Below, one piece after another: positions 8,515 through 17,784 of a stretch of 64,000 bases of DNA (within the stretch, counting starts at the first letter, position 1; every line of letters starts with the position of its first letter). Source of the stretch: Moraxella nasibovis (GTDB lineage: Bacteria > Pseudomonadota > Gammaproteobacteria > Pseudomonadales > Moraxellaceae). Location: contig NZ_CP089975.1 in NCBI RefSeq assembly GCF_029581575.1, positions 558,001 through 622,000 of the forward strand, given 5' to 3'. The position numbers were made by a program, and so were the translations under genes. The notes below the pieces were generated by a model. That model was given only the letters and a program-made list of their open reading frames with translations. It ran no database searches and was not told the DNA's origin.

Positions 8515-9679
8515 AAACATACTCGCTTAATAATTGTGTGATTTTTTGTTCTCTAAGCCGATTTAACGCCAAGCCAATCTCTTTGCCTGTCAAATTTTTA
8601 TCAATATCATCAATACTCACCGATTTATACATGGCGATGGCGTGGCTTAAAAGCTCATCAATTTTCACGATGTCCAAATCCGCCTGCACCATGCCAATCG
8701 CAGTGAGCGTGTCTTTTAGGGTTTGCGTGTTGCCTTGATGGGCTTTGGTTTTTTCTATGAGTCTAAGAATATTATTGGTGTTTGGTTTTTGGGCGAAAAT
8801 TCCCCAAAATTCTGTCAATAAATTGGCGATTTGTACAGGATATTTTGGCGTGTTTAACTGCTTTGCGGTCTGATTGATGAGTGTTTTGGATAAATTTTCA
8901 TTGTCTAGGCCATCTAAATAACCACTGCATAGCATCGCAAACTGCACGGCAACTGGGCTGTTTTTTGCCAAGGCTAGACGCTTAAGCACCGTTTGCAAAA
9001 TCTGATGATCATCAAAACATTCGTCCAATTCTGCCAAAAAATACGGCAAAATGTTCAGCTCTTTTAAAAATTGCCAATAATAATGCCCTGTCCCACTCTC
9101 CATCGCCTTGACGCTTTCTGCCCAAAACCGCTCACGGCTTAGGTGTGACAGCTCGCCAGCCTTTGCCATCGTTTGCATTAAGACAATGGTTTCGTCAGCG
9201 ATTGTAAAACCCCGCTCAAAATAACGAGCCAAAAACCGCACCGTGCGTAAAATCCGCAAAGGATCTTCACAAAAAGCAGGCGAGATGTGGCGTAAGATTT
9301 TGTTGTTCAAATCATCAACACCGCCATAAAAATCAACGACTTGCCCAGTTTTTGGCGTATCGTCAAAGAGTCCACCCACTTCTATGGCAAGAGCGTTGAT
9401 GGTCAAATCTCGGCGGATTAGGTCGTCCGCCAGCGTTACGCCTTTGGTTTGGGTGGCAAAGCCTTGATAGCCTGTGCCGTTTTTGCGTTCAATGCGGGCA
9501 AGGGCGTATTCAAAGTGCGTGTCAGGGTGCAAAAATACAGGAAAATCCGCCCCCACTTGCACAAAGCCGAGCGATTTCATCGTGTCGAAATCCGCCCCGA
9601 CCACGACAAAATCCTTGTCCTGTACGGCAATGCCCAAAAGTGCGTCTCTGACCGCGCCGCCAACGAGATAAACTTGCAT
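8507..9679 (-). CDS. cca: CCA tRNA nucleotidyltransferase
   Basis: A 390-residue class II nucleotidyltransferase that builds or repairs the CCA end of tRNAs. Seen are LVGGAVRDALLG (residues 5-16), the metal-binding DKDF (DxD) and RRDLTINALA. The ATG at 9679 starts exactly at the family's MQVYLVGG; the open frame further upstream (to 9862) covers the intergenic terminator and is not coding. In E. coli-type Cca an HD phosphohydrolase domain follows; here the corresponding stretch reads LCSGYLDGL, where family members have HD followed by GK, so the HD activity is probably lost. The tRNAs in this window encode CCA, so the enzyme would mainly act in repair. Confidence 0.92.
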   Translation of the reverse strand: MQVYLVGGAVRDALLGIAVQDKDFVVVGADFDTMKSLGFVQVGADFPVFLHPDTHFEYALARIERKNGTGYQGFATQTKGVTLADDLIRRDLTINALAIEVGGLFDDTPKTGQVVDFYGGVDDLNNKILRHISPAFCEDPLRILRTVRFLARYFERGFTIADETIVLMQTMAKAGELSHLSRERFWAESVKAMESGTGHYYWQFLKELNILPYFLAELDECFDDHQILQTVLKRLALAKNSPVAVQFAMLCSGYLDGLDNENLSKTLINQTAKQLNTPKYPVQIANLLTEFWGIFAQKPNTNNILRLIEKTKAHQGNTQTLKDTLTAIGMVQADLDIVKIDELLSHAIAMYKSVSIDDIDKNLTGKEIGLALNRLREQKITQLLSEYVYE

Positions 9680-9804
9680 GATGATTTGTACCAAATAATT
9701 GCCAAATGATAGCCAAATATTGCCCAATGATTGAAAATTGCCAAAACTTACGGTTCGTGGTTTGGTTGTGTTTTGGTTTTTGGATTGTACTTGTTTTTTG
9801 CCAT

Positions 9805-9836
9805 AAAAAAAAGACCCCACAAGAGAGTCTTTTTTG
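9805..9836 (-). terminator. Terminator of hom
   Basis: A 9-bp stem (AAAAAAGAC with GTCTTTTTT) lies about 35 bp beyond the hom stop. It has A-rich and T-rich arms, giving a U-tract on the minus strand. Confidence 0.75.
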
Positions 9837-9870
9837 TGCCAAGTGATGGATTGGCTCATCATCGGCTTGG

Positions 9871-11175
9871 TTATTCATCAAGGCTTTCTAGGCGAATGCG
9901 TACCACAGGTTCGGTAACGGCATTAAGCTGTTCGATTTGCTTGATGGCGGTGTTCATTTGTTTTTCTAGCACAGGCAGGGTGAGAATGATGATTGGCACC
10001 AGTCCTGACTTGTGTGCGTCTCTTTGCAAGATGGCGTCAATGTTAATGCCGTTGTCGCTTAAAATGCGTGTGGTGTCCGCCAATACACCAAGCTCATCTT
10101 TGACAGTCAGACGCAGGTAGTAGCCACAGGTCATCTCATCGCTGGGCAGAATGCGAGTGTCTGACAGCTCTTCTGGAACGAATGCCAAATGCGGCACATC
10201 GCTTGGGGTGGCAGCAGTGATGACATAAATCAAATCCATCACATCTGCCATGACAGCAGAAGCTGTTGCCCCAGCACCAGCACCATCGCCATAGTACAGC
10301 GACTGCCCCAGTGGGTGAGCATCCACCATCACGGCATTTTTTACGCCATGCACATTGGCAAGCAAGGTGGTGTCTGGAATGAGCGTTGGATGCACACGCA
10401 GTTCAAAGCCGTTTTCACGGCGAATGGCAAAGCCTAGGTGCTTGATGTTATAGCCCAGCTCTTTGGCATAGATGACATCTTGTAGGCTGACCTTAGTGAT
10501 GCCTTCGCAGTACACTTTGTCAAACTGAATGGGAATACCAAAGGCGATAGACGCCAGTAGCGACAGCTTGTGTGCCGCGTCAATGCCTTCCACATCAAAG
10601 GTAGGATCGGCTTCGGCGTAGCCTAGGGCTTGAGCTTCGGCAAGCACTTCACCGAATTTGCGGTTTTTGGTTTGCATTTCGGTCATGATGAAGTTGCCAG
10701 TACCGTTGATGATACCAGCCAGCCAGTCAATTTTGTTGGCGGCTAAGGCTTCACGAATGATTTTGATGATAGGAATGCCACCTGCAACCGCCGCTTCATA
10801 ACGAACTTGTACGCCGTATTCATCTGCTAGGGCAAAAATCTCGTTGCCGTATTTGGCAAGCAGGGCTTTGTTGGCGGTAACGACATGTTTTTTGTGGCGG
10901 ATGGCGTGCATGATGACATCTTTGGCGACATCAGTACCACCAATGACTTCAATGACAATATCCACATCGTCAGCGGCAGCGATGGCAAGCAAATCATCGC
11001 TTTGTTTGATGGTGGCATCAATGTCATCACGATGACGGCGTGTGCCAACATGAGTGATGTTGATGACATGACCACTACGGCGAGCCAGTTCGCCTGCGTT
11101 GTCTTTTAATAGATTGACCACGCCAGTACCGACAGTGCCAAGACCTAATACGGCAAGATTGATGGATTTATTCAC
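9871..11175 (-). CDS. hom: Homoserine dehydrogenase
   Basis: A 434-residue NAD(P)-dependent enzyme that reduces aspartate semialdehyde to homoserine for threonine and methionine synthesis. The N-terminal Rossmann motif is LAVLGLGTVGTGVV, the catalytic region holds AAVAGGIPIIK and GIINGTGNFIM, and GYAEADPTFDVEG is also conserved. A C-terminal ACT domain (about residues 350-430, LRLTVKDELGVLADTTRIL) suggests threonine feedback inhibition. It is monofunctional, without an aspartokinase part. The start is taken as GTG at 11175 (read VNKSINLAV); a TTG at 11187 is possible. A terminator follows, so hom is transcribed separately from cca. Confidence 0.95.
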   Translation of the reverse strand: MNKSINLAVLGLGTVGTGVVNLLKDNAGELARRSGHVINITHVGTRRHRDDIDATIKQSDDLLAIAAADDVDIVIEVIGGTDVAKDVIMHAIRHKKHVVTANKALLAKYGNEIFALADEYGVQVRYEAAVAGGIPIIKIIREALAANKIDWLAGIINGTGNFIMTEMQTKNRKFGEVLAEAQALGYAEADPTFDVEGIDAAHKLSLLASIAFGIPIQFDKVYCEGITKVSLQDVIYAKELGYNIKHLGFAIRRENGFELRVHPTLIPDTTLLANVHGVKNAVMVDAHPLGQSLYYGDGAGAGATASAVMADVMDLIYVITAATPSDVPHLAFVPEELSDTRILPSDEMTCGYYLRLTVKDELGVLADTTRILSDNGINIDAILQRDAHKSGLVPIIILTLPVLEKQMNTAIKQIEQLNAVTEPVVRIRLESLDE

Positions 11176-11376
11176 GGTAATTCTCAAAATGCTGGTTGTT
11201 AAAAATGCGTCAAAAGAGTTGTTGAAAATTTGTGGTTGCTTAACTTATCACAACTTCAAAAAACTTGCTAGATGTTTTCATCATTCTTTTGCATATTTTT
11301 AAAATATTTCATAAATATTTAGATGAATGTCTGGATAATTTGTTTAAGTTTGTTTGGGCGATGTGTTTTGGTGCGC

Positions 11377-12267
11377 TCAGTTTTTGTGGGCGATGGCTTG
11401 TTTGGCAAGCTCGTCTGCTGGCAGATAACCGCCAATTTGTACGCCAGACTCGGTAAAGATGGCAGGCGTGCCACTGACACCAATTTGATGACCAAGCGTC
11501 ATGTGCTTTGCCACTGGATTGTCGCATGCTGGGGCGGTGATGTCGTCGCCTTGTTTGGCAAGGCTCAGCGCTTCTTGACGGTCGCTTGCGCACCAGACAC
11601 GCTCGGCAAGCTGGATGAATTGCTCATTTCTAGGCCAGGCCAAATAGCGCACTTCGACGCCTTTTGCGTTGATTTCTTTGATTTCTTTATGCAGTTTTTG
11701 GCAATAATGGCAAGTGGGGTCGGTAAAGACATAGACTGTCGCCAAGCGCTCTTTGGCGGGGTAGATGATCATTTCGCTGGCATCGACTTGACTGAGCTGT
11801 TCTTTGGCAAGGCTTGCTTGGATTTCATCAACGATGTCAAAAGGCTGTTCTACGCCCACTCTTGCGATCTGTCCTTGAATGAGATATTCGCCCTTGGCAT
11901 CTGTAAACATGGGCGGCGAGTTGTCAAATGTCGCCCAATAAATGCCATCAATAGGCGTGGCGACGGCAGAAATGACATTCAGCGCAATGTCTGATTTTTC
12001 AAGGTTTTGTTGTAGCGCTTGAACCACCGTGCTGTCATTTTGACTGGGAGGGGTGGACAACTTGGGCTGAGCGCTGTTTTGGGTGTAAGCAGGCGCAGAT
12101 TCATCGGCGGTCTTTTCATTGGCGGTCTTGGTGTCACAAGCACTTAGAAAGCCGCTCAAAAGTGCGGCAATGATGATCGTGGATTTGCCATATCTGGGTA
12201 AAAATCTGGGCAAAAAAGACTTGCTAAAATCTGAACGAAAGCTGGCTTGAGAAACTAAAAAACGCAT
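11377..12267 (-). CDS. dsbC: DsbC-type thiol:disulfide interchange lipoprotein
   Basis: A 296-residue periplasmic disulfide isomerase of the DsbC/DsbG family. Domains in order: a long basic N-region, a hydrophobic segment ending in LSAC (lipobox, Cys44), a Ser/Thr/Ala-rich linker, the N-terminal dimerisation domain, and a thioredoxin domain with the active site TDPTCHYCQK near residue 190. A second, structural Cys pair is present (VWCAS and APACDN), as in E. coli DsbC. The lipobox suggests membrane anchoring, unlike soluble E. coli DsbC. It probably reshuffles disulfides in envelope proteins. It lies alone between hom and guaB. Confidence 0.9.
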   Translation of the reverse strand: MRFLVSQASFRSDFSKSFLPRFLPRYGKSTIIIAALLSGFLSACDTKTANEKTADESAPAYTQNSAQPKLSTPPSQNDSTVVQALQQNLEKSDIALNVISAVATPIDGIYWATFDNSPPMFTDAKGEYLIQGQIARVGVEQPFDIVDEIQASLAKEQLSQVDASEMIIYPAKERLATVYVFTDPTCHYCQKLHKEIKEINAKGVEVRYLAWPRNEQFIQLAERVWCASDRQEALSLAKQGDDITAPACDNPVAKHMTLGHQIGVSGTPAIFTESGVQIGGYLPADELAKQAIAHKN

Positions 12268-12371
12268 AATGTGGGGTGTTGAATGAATATGGATAAAGAA
12301 TTATGCCAAAAATCAACCCAAAATACCAACGAAAATTTGCCAAACATACAGAAAATTGTGTCAAAATTTGC

Positions 12372-12401
12372 TTGATTTTTATGGTTGAATTTTGATACAA
12401 T
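12372..12401 (+). promoter_or_regulatory. Likely guaB promoter
   Basis: TTGATT (12372-12377) and TACAAT (12396-12401) are spaced by 18 bp, about 85 bp before the guaB start. The leader then contains a possible stem, CCTGCT at 12419 with AGCAGG at 12458. AAGGAA precedes the ATG as ribosome binding site. Confidence 0.5.
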
Positions 12402-12485
12402 ACGGCGTTATTTCAGAACCTGCTTTCAAGTGATGGGTGGATTTTCCGGCTGTCATGAGCAGGGCAATTTCTAAGGAAATAACCT

Positions 12486-13958
12486 ATGCTACGCATTGCT
12501 TATGACGCTTTAACTTTTGATGATGTGCTGCTTTTGCCCGCCTATTCAGAAGTCCTTCCAAAAGAAACAAATCTCACCACTCGCCTAACCACCGACATCA
12601 ATCTAAACCTACCAATCATCTCTGCTGCGATGGATACGGTTACCGAATCTAAGATGGCAATCGCCATGGCACAGCTGGGCGGTCTGGGTATCATCCATAA
12701 AAACATGAGTATTGAGCATCAAGCCAGCCGTGTCCGCCATGTCAAGAAATTTGAGGCGGGTACGGTAGCTGACCCTGTTACGGTCAATCCAGAGGCGACC
12801 GTAGGCGAGCTGCTACGCATTACTCGTGAGCATAAGATCAGCGGTGTCCCTGTCGTTGAGCGTGGCACGGATAAAGTGGTGGGTATCGTTACGCACCGTG
12901 ATTTGCGTTTTGAGACCAATTTGGATCAGCCTGTGGCGAATGTCATGACGCCAAAAGATAAGCTGGTTACGGTCAAAGAAGGCACACCACAAGAGCAAAT
13001 CAAGGCACTGCTACACGAACACCGCATTGAAAAAGTGGTGGTGATTGACGATGATTTTCGTCTAAAAGGCTTGATTACGGTCAATGACTTTACCAAAGCT
13101 GAAAACAACCCAAACGCCTGCAAAGACGACAAAGGTCGCCTGCGTGTGGGTGCGGCTGTCGGTACGGGCGCAGATACCGAAGCTCGTGTAGAAGCATTGG
13201 TTGCGGCAAATGCTGATGTCATCATTGTGGATACCGCTCATGGTCATTCAAAGGGTGTCATTGATCGTGTGGCGTGGATTAAGAAAAACTACCCAAATGT
13301 ACAAGTCATCGGTGGCAACATTGCCACAGGCGATGCGGCGCTTGCCTTGATGGACGCTGGTGCAAATGCTGTTAAGGTGGGTATCGGTCCAGGCTCTATC
13401 TGTACTACTCGTATCATCGCAGGTATTGGCGTGCCACAAATCAGCGCGATTGACAATGTCGCCACGGCACTACAAGACCGCATTCCATTGATCGCTGATG
13501 GCGGCATCCGTTTCTCTGGCGATATGGCAAAAGCCATCGCAGCAGGTGCGTCTTGCATCATGGTGGGCAGTCTTTTGGCAGGTACAGAAGAAGCACCGGG
13601 TGAAGTGGAGCTGTTCCAAGGTCGTTATTATAAGGCGTATCGTGGCATGGGTTCTTTGGGTGCGATGAGCGGTCAAAACGGCTCATCTGACCGCTATTTC
13701 CAAGATGCCAAAGAAGGCGTGGAAAAACTGGTGCCAGAAGGTATTGAAGGTCGTGTGCCTTATAAAGGTCCTGTGGCAGGCATCATCGGTCAGCTTGCTG
13801 GCGGTCTAAAATCATCCATGGGCTACACAGGCTGCAAGACGATTGAAGAGATGCGTAAAAATACCACTTTTGTGAAAGTAACATCGGCAGGCATGAAAGA
13901 ATCTCATGTGCATGATGTACAAATCACCAAAGAAGCACCGAACTATCGTCAAAACTAA
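12486..13958 (+). CDS. guaB: Inosine-5'-monophosphate dehydrogenase
   Basis: A 490-residue enzyme catalysing NAD-dependent oxidation of IMP to XMP, the committed step of GMP synthesis. Order: barrel N-terminus with the phrase [13 protein letters not shown], two CBS domains inserted at about residues 95-205 ([20 protein letters not shown]), then the catalytic loop [11 protein letters not shown] with the active-site Cys, the flap sequence [10 protein letters not shown] and the C-terminal [11 protein letters not shown]. Length and all motifs are standard. AAGGAA lies 8 nt before the ATG. A strong terminator follows at once, so the gene is monocistronic and not paired with guaA here. Confidence 0.98.
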   Translation: MLRIAYDALTFDDVLLLPAYSEVLPKETNLTTRLTTDINLNLPIISAAMDTVTESKMAIAMAQLGGLGIIHKNMSIEHQASRVRHVKKFEAGTVADPVTVNPEATVGELLRITREHKISGVPVVERGTDKVVGIVTHRDLRFETNLDQPVANVMTPKDKLVTVKEGTPQEQIKALLHEHRIEKVVVIDDDFRLKGLITVNDFTKAENNPNACKDDKGRLRVGAAVGTGADTEARVEALVAANADVIIVDTAHGHSKGVIDRVAWIKKNYPNVQVIGGNIATGDAALALMDAGANAVKVGIGPGSICTTRIIAGIGVPQISAIDNVATALQDRIPLIADGGIRFSGDMAKAIAAGASCIMVGSLLAGTEEAPGEVELFQGRYYKAYRGMGSLGAMSGQNGSSDRYFQDAKEGVEKLVPEGIEGRVPYKGPVAGIIGQLAGGLKSSMGYTGCKTIEEMRKNTTFVKVTSAGMKESHVHDVQITKEAPNYRQN

Positions 13959-13968
13959 ATCGTTCAAT

Positions 13969-14010
13969 AAAAAAATCACTCAATGTTTTGTGCATTGAGT
14001 GATTTTTTTT
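13969..14010. terminator. guaB terminator
   Basis: A 16-bp stem (AAAAAATCACTCAATG with its complement starting at 13993) and a 7-nt loop are followed by a run of T. The A/T arms could also act for the tRNA gene on the other strand. Confidence 0.9.
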
Positions 14011-14024
14011 AGATGGAATGAAAA

Positions 14025-14101
14025 TGGCGCACCTAGCGGGAATCGAACCCACGACCTTCAGCTTCGGAGGCTGACACTCTATCCAACTGAGCTATAGGTG
14101 C
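14025..14101 (-). tRNA. tRNA-Arg (CCG)
   Basis: The minus strand folds as a 77-nt tRNA: acceptor GCACCTA pairs with TAGGTGC, the D-arm contains AGCTCAGTTGGATAGAG, the anticodon arm is TCAGC-CTCCGAA-GCTGA with anticodon CCG, and the T-arm contains GGTTCGAATCC. CCA is encoded. It reads the rare Arg codon CGG. Confidence 0.96.
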
Positions 14102-14368
14102 TGATGACTTATCTTAAAAAGACCTGCGAATTTTACCAAGTTTTGTATAAAAATGCCAGTCATCCGCCCAAAAAGTTAGGAAATTTTAAAAATATTGCCA
14201 AATTTTTACCGATTTATTGAGATATTACATAAAAAACATGGCATTTTGCCCCCTTTTTCCCTTATAATAGCAGGGAGAAATTTTATTCGTTTGGGTGTTG
14301 GTGGGTGTCTGCCGATTTGCCCAATTTACCCAGAGTTTGTTACTCAAGGCTAAGACGAGATGATGACA

Positions 14369-14965
14369 ATGAAAAAATTTGTAATGTTATCTGCCGCTGC
14401 TACGCTGGCGATTTTCACCATGGCAAGTCAGGCTCAAGAGGCTGCCAAGCCTGCTGAGGCTGCTCCGCAAGCTGGCGAGGCGACCACTGAGACTGCTGCG
14501 ACTGAGGCGACCACAGAGGCGGCTGCCCAAACGACAGCCGAGACTGCTGAGGCAGCTAAGCCCGCTGATCCAGTAGAGGCAATCCCTGAGGACAGCGACC
14601 AAGTCAAAAAGCTGATCGCTCTACACCCAAAGCTCATCTCACGCATCGCCCCTTATGGCAAGGTTTGCTTTGATGGCGAAGAGTGCGACATCAACATCAC
14701 CGTACTTGCGCCTGCCGTAGAAGGCGAGGCACGCCCAGGCGATATGCTATATAAAGCCATCTGTGCTACCTGTCATGACGCAGGTCTGGTGGGCGCACCA
14801 AAGACTGGTACGGCTGACTGGGCGCCACGCATTGCCAAAGGTACAGCGACCTTGTACGACCACGCCATCAATGGCTTTAACGCCATGCCTGCTCGTGGTG
14901 GTGCAGACATCTCTGATGACGAAGTGAAAAACGCGGTTGATTACATCATCGCCCAATCGCAATAA
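14369..14965 (+). CDS. Cytochrome c5-family periplasmic cytochrome c
   Basis: A protein of about 198 residues. It has a signal peptide (MKKFVMLSAAATLAIFTMASQAQ), then a linker of about 50 residues made almost only of Ala, Glu, Thr and Pro, then the cytochrome domain. The haem site is CATCH (about residue 132) and the sixth ligand is Met in AMPARGG, giving one haem c. The domain follows cytochrome c5 (GAPKTGTADWAPRIAKG). It lacks the second Cys pair often found in c5 after the Met ligand, but has a new pair in CFDGEEC before the haem domain. It probably carries electrons in the periplasm, possibly to the cbb3 oxidase encoded in this window. ATGs at 14360 and 14363 are alternative starts. Confidence 0.88.
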   Translation: MKKFVMLSAAATLAIFTMASQAQEAAKPAEAAPQAGEATTETAATEATTEAAAQTTAETAEAAKPADPVEAIPEDSDQVKKLIALHPKLISRIAPYGKVCFDGEECDINITVLAPAVEGEARPGDMLYKAICATCHDAGLVGAPKTGTADWAPRIAKGTATLYDHAINGFNAMPARGGADISDDEVKNAVDYIIAQSQ

Positions 14966-15047
14966 TTCATTCAGCGATACCAAATGGCTTAGGTGGTTTG
15001 CCGCTTAGGCTGTTTGGTGTTTTTGTGATTTTATAAAAATAAAAATT

Positions 15048-16028
15048 ATGTCAAACTTACCAGCCTTAAAAATATCCAACCTTCAAAAAACCTATCCCAA
15101 TGGCACTGCCGCTTTAAAAGGGGTGGACTTGACCGTGCCAGAGGGCGAATTTTTCGCTTTGCTTGGCGCAAATGGGGCAGGCAAATCTACGATGATTGGC
15201 ATCATCAGCTCATTATTTCCACCGACAGAAGGGTCGGTGGAGATTTTTGGGGTGGATTTGCGTGCTAATCCAAGCCTTGCCAAATCCTATCTGGGCGTGG
15301 TTCCTCAAGAGTTTAATTTTAACCAATTTGAAAAGTGCATTGACATTCTCATCACGCAGGCAGGCTATTATGGCATTAAGCGTGTGGATGCTTTACCCAG
15401 AGCGGAGTTTTTACTAAAAGAGCTGGGGCTTTGGGAGAAAAAAGACACCAAATCTCGCTCGTTGTCTGGCGGTATGAAACGCCGTCTGATGATTGCTCGT
15501 GCCTTGATGCACCGCCCACGCTTGTTGATTTTGGACGAGCCGACCGCAGGCGTGGATATTGAACTTCGCCGTTCGATGTGGGAGTTTATGCAAAAAATCA
15601 ACCAAGAAGAAAAAACCACCATCATCTTGACCACGCATTATCTTGAAGAGGCGGAGCAATTATGCAAATACATCGCCATTTTAAATCATGGCGAGATTTT
15701 GATAAATACCGAGATGAAGTCGCTATTGACACAGTTGTCGCTTGAAACTTTTGTATTTGATTTAAAAGATGAATTAACTGCTGTGCCGACTTTTGAGCAT
15801 ATTGTTCATGCAAAACTGGCTGATGCCAAAACTTTGGAAATCACGCTCAATCAAGAGCAAGACCTAAATGCCGTCTTTGCCCAATTAAACACCGCAAACA
15901 TCAAAGTGCTGAGCATGAGAAATAAAGCCAACCGCTTAGAAGAGCTGTTTATGGGCGTGGTGGACAGTCATTTTCACGGTGGCAAGATGAGCGATGTCAA
16001 TCAAGACCTAAGCAACGGCGGAGAATAA
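15048..16028 (+). CDS. ABC-2 type exporter ATP-binding protein (YadG-like)
   Basis: A 326-residue ABC ATPase. Walker A is GANGAGKST (about residues 39-47), the Q-loop region is GVVPQEFNF, the signature is LSGGMKRRLMIARAL, Walker B is LLILDEPTAGVD, and the H-loop is TTHYLEEAE. About 90 residues follow the nucleotide-binding domain, as in YadG/DrrA-like exporters. It overlaps nothing but is only 2 bp from the permease gene downstream, so they form one transporter. The exported substrate is unknown. The start at 15048 is an ATG after an AT-rich stretch without a strong ribosome binding site. Confidence 0.9.
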   Translation: MSNLPALKISNLQKTYPNGTAALKGVDLTVPEGEFFALLGANGAGKSTMIGIISSLFPPTEGSVEIFGVDLRANPSLAKSYLGVVPQEFNFNQFEKCIDILITQAGYYGIKRVDALPRAEFLLKELGLWEKKDTKSRSLSGGMKRRLMIARALMHRPRLLILDEPTAGVDIELRRSMWEFMQKINQEEKTTIILTTHYLEEAEQLCKYIAILNHGEILINTEMKSLLTQLSLETFVFDLKDELTAVPTFEHIVHAKLADAKTLEITLNQEQDLNAVFAQLNTANIKVLSMRNKANRLEELFMGVVDSHFHGGKMSDVNQDLSNGGE

Positions 16029-16030
16029 CC

Positions 16031-16813
16031 ATGAATCCTTCCATGAGAAATCAACTGGTCGCCTTTAATACCTTATTATCCAAAGAAATCAAGCGCATTT
16101 TACGCATTTGGCCGCAGACGCTATTGCCGCCTGTGATTACCATGACGCTGTATTTTGTGATTTTTGGGCAGATGATCGGCGCTCGTGTCGGTGAGATGGG
16201 CGGTGTGAGCTATATGCAGTTCATCGTGCCGGGGCTGATTATGATGGCGGTGATTACCAATAGCTATTCTAATGTGGTGTCAAGTTTTTTTAGCACCAAA
16301 TTTCATGGCAGCATCGATGAGCTGCTCGTCTCGCCTGTCTCCAAGCACACCATTTTGCTCGGCTATGTCGCAGGGGGTGTGTTTCGTGGGCTTGCCATCG
16401 CACTCATTGTGAGTGTCGTGGCACTGTTTTTTACCAAACTTGCCATCGTTCATCTGGGCGTGATGCTTTTGACGATCCTGGGGACTTCGGTGCTGTTTTC
16501 GCTTGGCGGTTTTATCAATGCGGTATTTGCTCGTTCGTTTGATGACATTTCTATCGTGCCAAGTTTTATTTTAACGCCACTGACTTATCTGGGCGGGGTG
16601 TTTTATTCTTTGGAAAATTTATCGCCATTTTGGCAAAATCTGTCGCTACTAAACCCCATTGTCTATATGGTCAATGCCTTTCGCTATGGCATTTTGGGGC
16701 ATTCTGATGTCAATGTCGGCTATTCTTTGGTGGCGATTTTGGCATTTTGTGCGGTGTTTTATGGCGTGGCGTATCGTTTGTTAAAAGATGGTCAAAGAAT
16801 TCGCATTGCCTAA
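16031..16813 (+). CDS. ABC-2 type exporter permease (YadH-like)
   Basis: A 260-residue inner-membrane protein with six hydrophobic helices and the ABC-2 signature region near the C-terminus (TPLTYLGGVFYSLENLSPFWQ, then LNPIVYMVNAFRYG). It partners with the ATPase gene 2 bp upstream. YadGH-type pairs are widespread in Gram-negatives and their substrate is not established. It starts MNPSMRNQLVAFNTLLSKEIKRI, the usual amphipathic N-terminus. queF follows 24 bp downstream and may share the transcript. Confidence 0.9.
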   Translation: MNPSMRNQLVAFNTLLSKEIKRILRIWPQTLLPPVITMTLYFVIFGQMIGARVGEMGGVSYMQFIVPGLIMMAVITNSYSNVVSSFFSTKFHGSIDELLVSPVSKHTILLGYVAGGVFRGLAIALIVSVVALFFTKLAIVHLGVMLLTILGTSVLFSLGGFINAVFARSFDDISIVPSFILTPLTYLGGVFYSLENLSPFWQNLSLLNPIVYMVNAFRYGILGHSDVNVGYSLVAILAFCAVFYGVAYRLLKDGQRIRIA

Positions 16814-16836
16814 GCAAAACAATATAGGAAAAGAAA

Positions 16837-17679
16837 ATGAGCATTCATGGCGTATTGGGTGAAAGCACCAGTTATTCAAAAACTTACGACCCTACCATTT
16901 TATTTGCCATCTCACGGCAAATCGGACGAGATGAGATTGTCAAAGAAACGGGATTTGTTTTTGATGATGGTACAAAAGGCGTTGATGTGTGGCAGGCTTT
17001 TGAGATTTCATGGCTCAATCCTGTGGGCGTCTCAGAGGTGGCGATGGCACGGCTGACCATACCGGCGACTTCGCCTAATATCGTGGAGTCTAAGTCTTTA
17101 AAGCTGTATTTAAACAGCCTAAATTTTACCAAATTTACCAGTGTTCAAGAAGTCAAGCAGACCATCGAGCAGGATTTGTCAAACTGTGTGGGCGTGGCGG
17201 TGCAGGTTGAAATCATTGATTTGGACAGCGATGCGCTTGGTATCGTAAAGCCTGTTGGTATTTGTATTGATGAAGTGTTAAATAAGGGCGGAAATATTGA
17301 GCTGACTGATGATATTGATCATTCGTTTTTGATGAATACCAAACAAGCCGAATTAAAACGCCATCAATTTTATAGCAATCTTTTGCGTTCAAATTGCCCT
17401 GTAACCAATCAGCCAGACTGGGGAACGGTGCAAATTGACATCAGCACCGATTATGAATTGGATTTTGGGGATTTATTAAAATACATTTTGTCATTCAGAC
17501 AGCACAATGGCTTTCATGAGCAGTGCGTGGAGCGGATTTTTGCTGATTTGATGGTGAATTTTAAACCGCAGTCTTTGAAAGTGTCCGCCAATTATACCAG
17601 ACGGGGTGGTATTGACATCAATCCTGTGCGAGTGTTCAATCAGGAAATTGGCGAAATCAGGCGTTTGGTGCGTCAGTGA
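16837..17679 (+). CDS. queF: NADPH-dependent 7-cyano-7-deazaguanine reductase
   Basis: A 280-residue bimodular QueF of the E. coli type, which reduces preQ0 to preQ1 for queuosine in tRNA. The QueF motif ESKSLKLYLNSLN is at about residues 89-101, the catalytic Cys lies in RSNCPVTNQPDWGT (about residue 188), and FRQHNGFHEQCVERIF plus YTRRGGIDINPVR are also conserved. The start ATG has GGAAAAG 8 nt upstream. It ends in the family's RLVRQ. Two hairpin terminators follow before tRNA-Glu. The other queuosine genes are not in the window. Confidence 0.97.
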   Translation: MSIHGVLGESTSYSKTYDPTILFAISRQIGRDEIVKETGFVFDDGTKGVDVWQAFEISWLNPVGVSEVAMARLTIPATSPNIVESKSLKLYLNSLNFTKFTSVQEVKQTIEQDLSNCVGVAVQVEIIDLDSDALGIVKPVGICIDEVLNKGGNIELTDDIDHSFLMNTKQAELKRHQFYSNLLRSNCPVTNQPDWGTVQIDISTDYELDFGDLLKYILSFRQHNGFHEQCVERIFADLMVNFKPQSLKVSANYTRRGGIDINPVRVFNQEIGEIRRLVRQ

Positions 17680-17688
17680 TTTAACAAT

Positions 17689-17724
17689 AAAAACCGCACA
17701 TGAGTATGAAATGTGCGGTTTTTG
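17689..17724 (+). terminator. queF terminator
   Basis: An 11-bp stem (AAACCGCACAT with ATGTGCGGTTT) and a short loop, followed by T-rich sequence, starts 9 bp after the queF stop. Confidence 0.85.
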
Positions 17725-17745
17725 ATTTATCCATAAATGACAAAT

Positions 17746-17777
17746 AAAAAAACAGCCCTTAAAATTAAGGGCTGTTT
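17746..17777. terminator. Second hairpin, probably terminating tRNA-Glu
   Basis: A stem AAACAGCCCTTAA with TTAAGGGCTGTTT carries A and T runs on both sides. It lies 8 bp beyond the 3' end of the minus-strand tRNA and can serve both strands. Confidence 0.8.
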
Positions 17778-17784
17778 TGAATAT

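Noticed and set aside
9680-9862. Upstream extension of cca by 61 codons
   Set aside because: It translates through the hom terminator and has no similarity to Cca; the family begins at MQVYLVGG.
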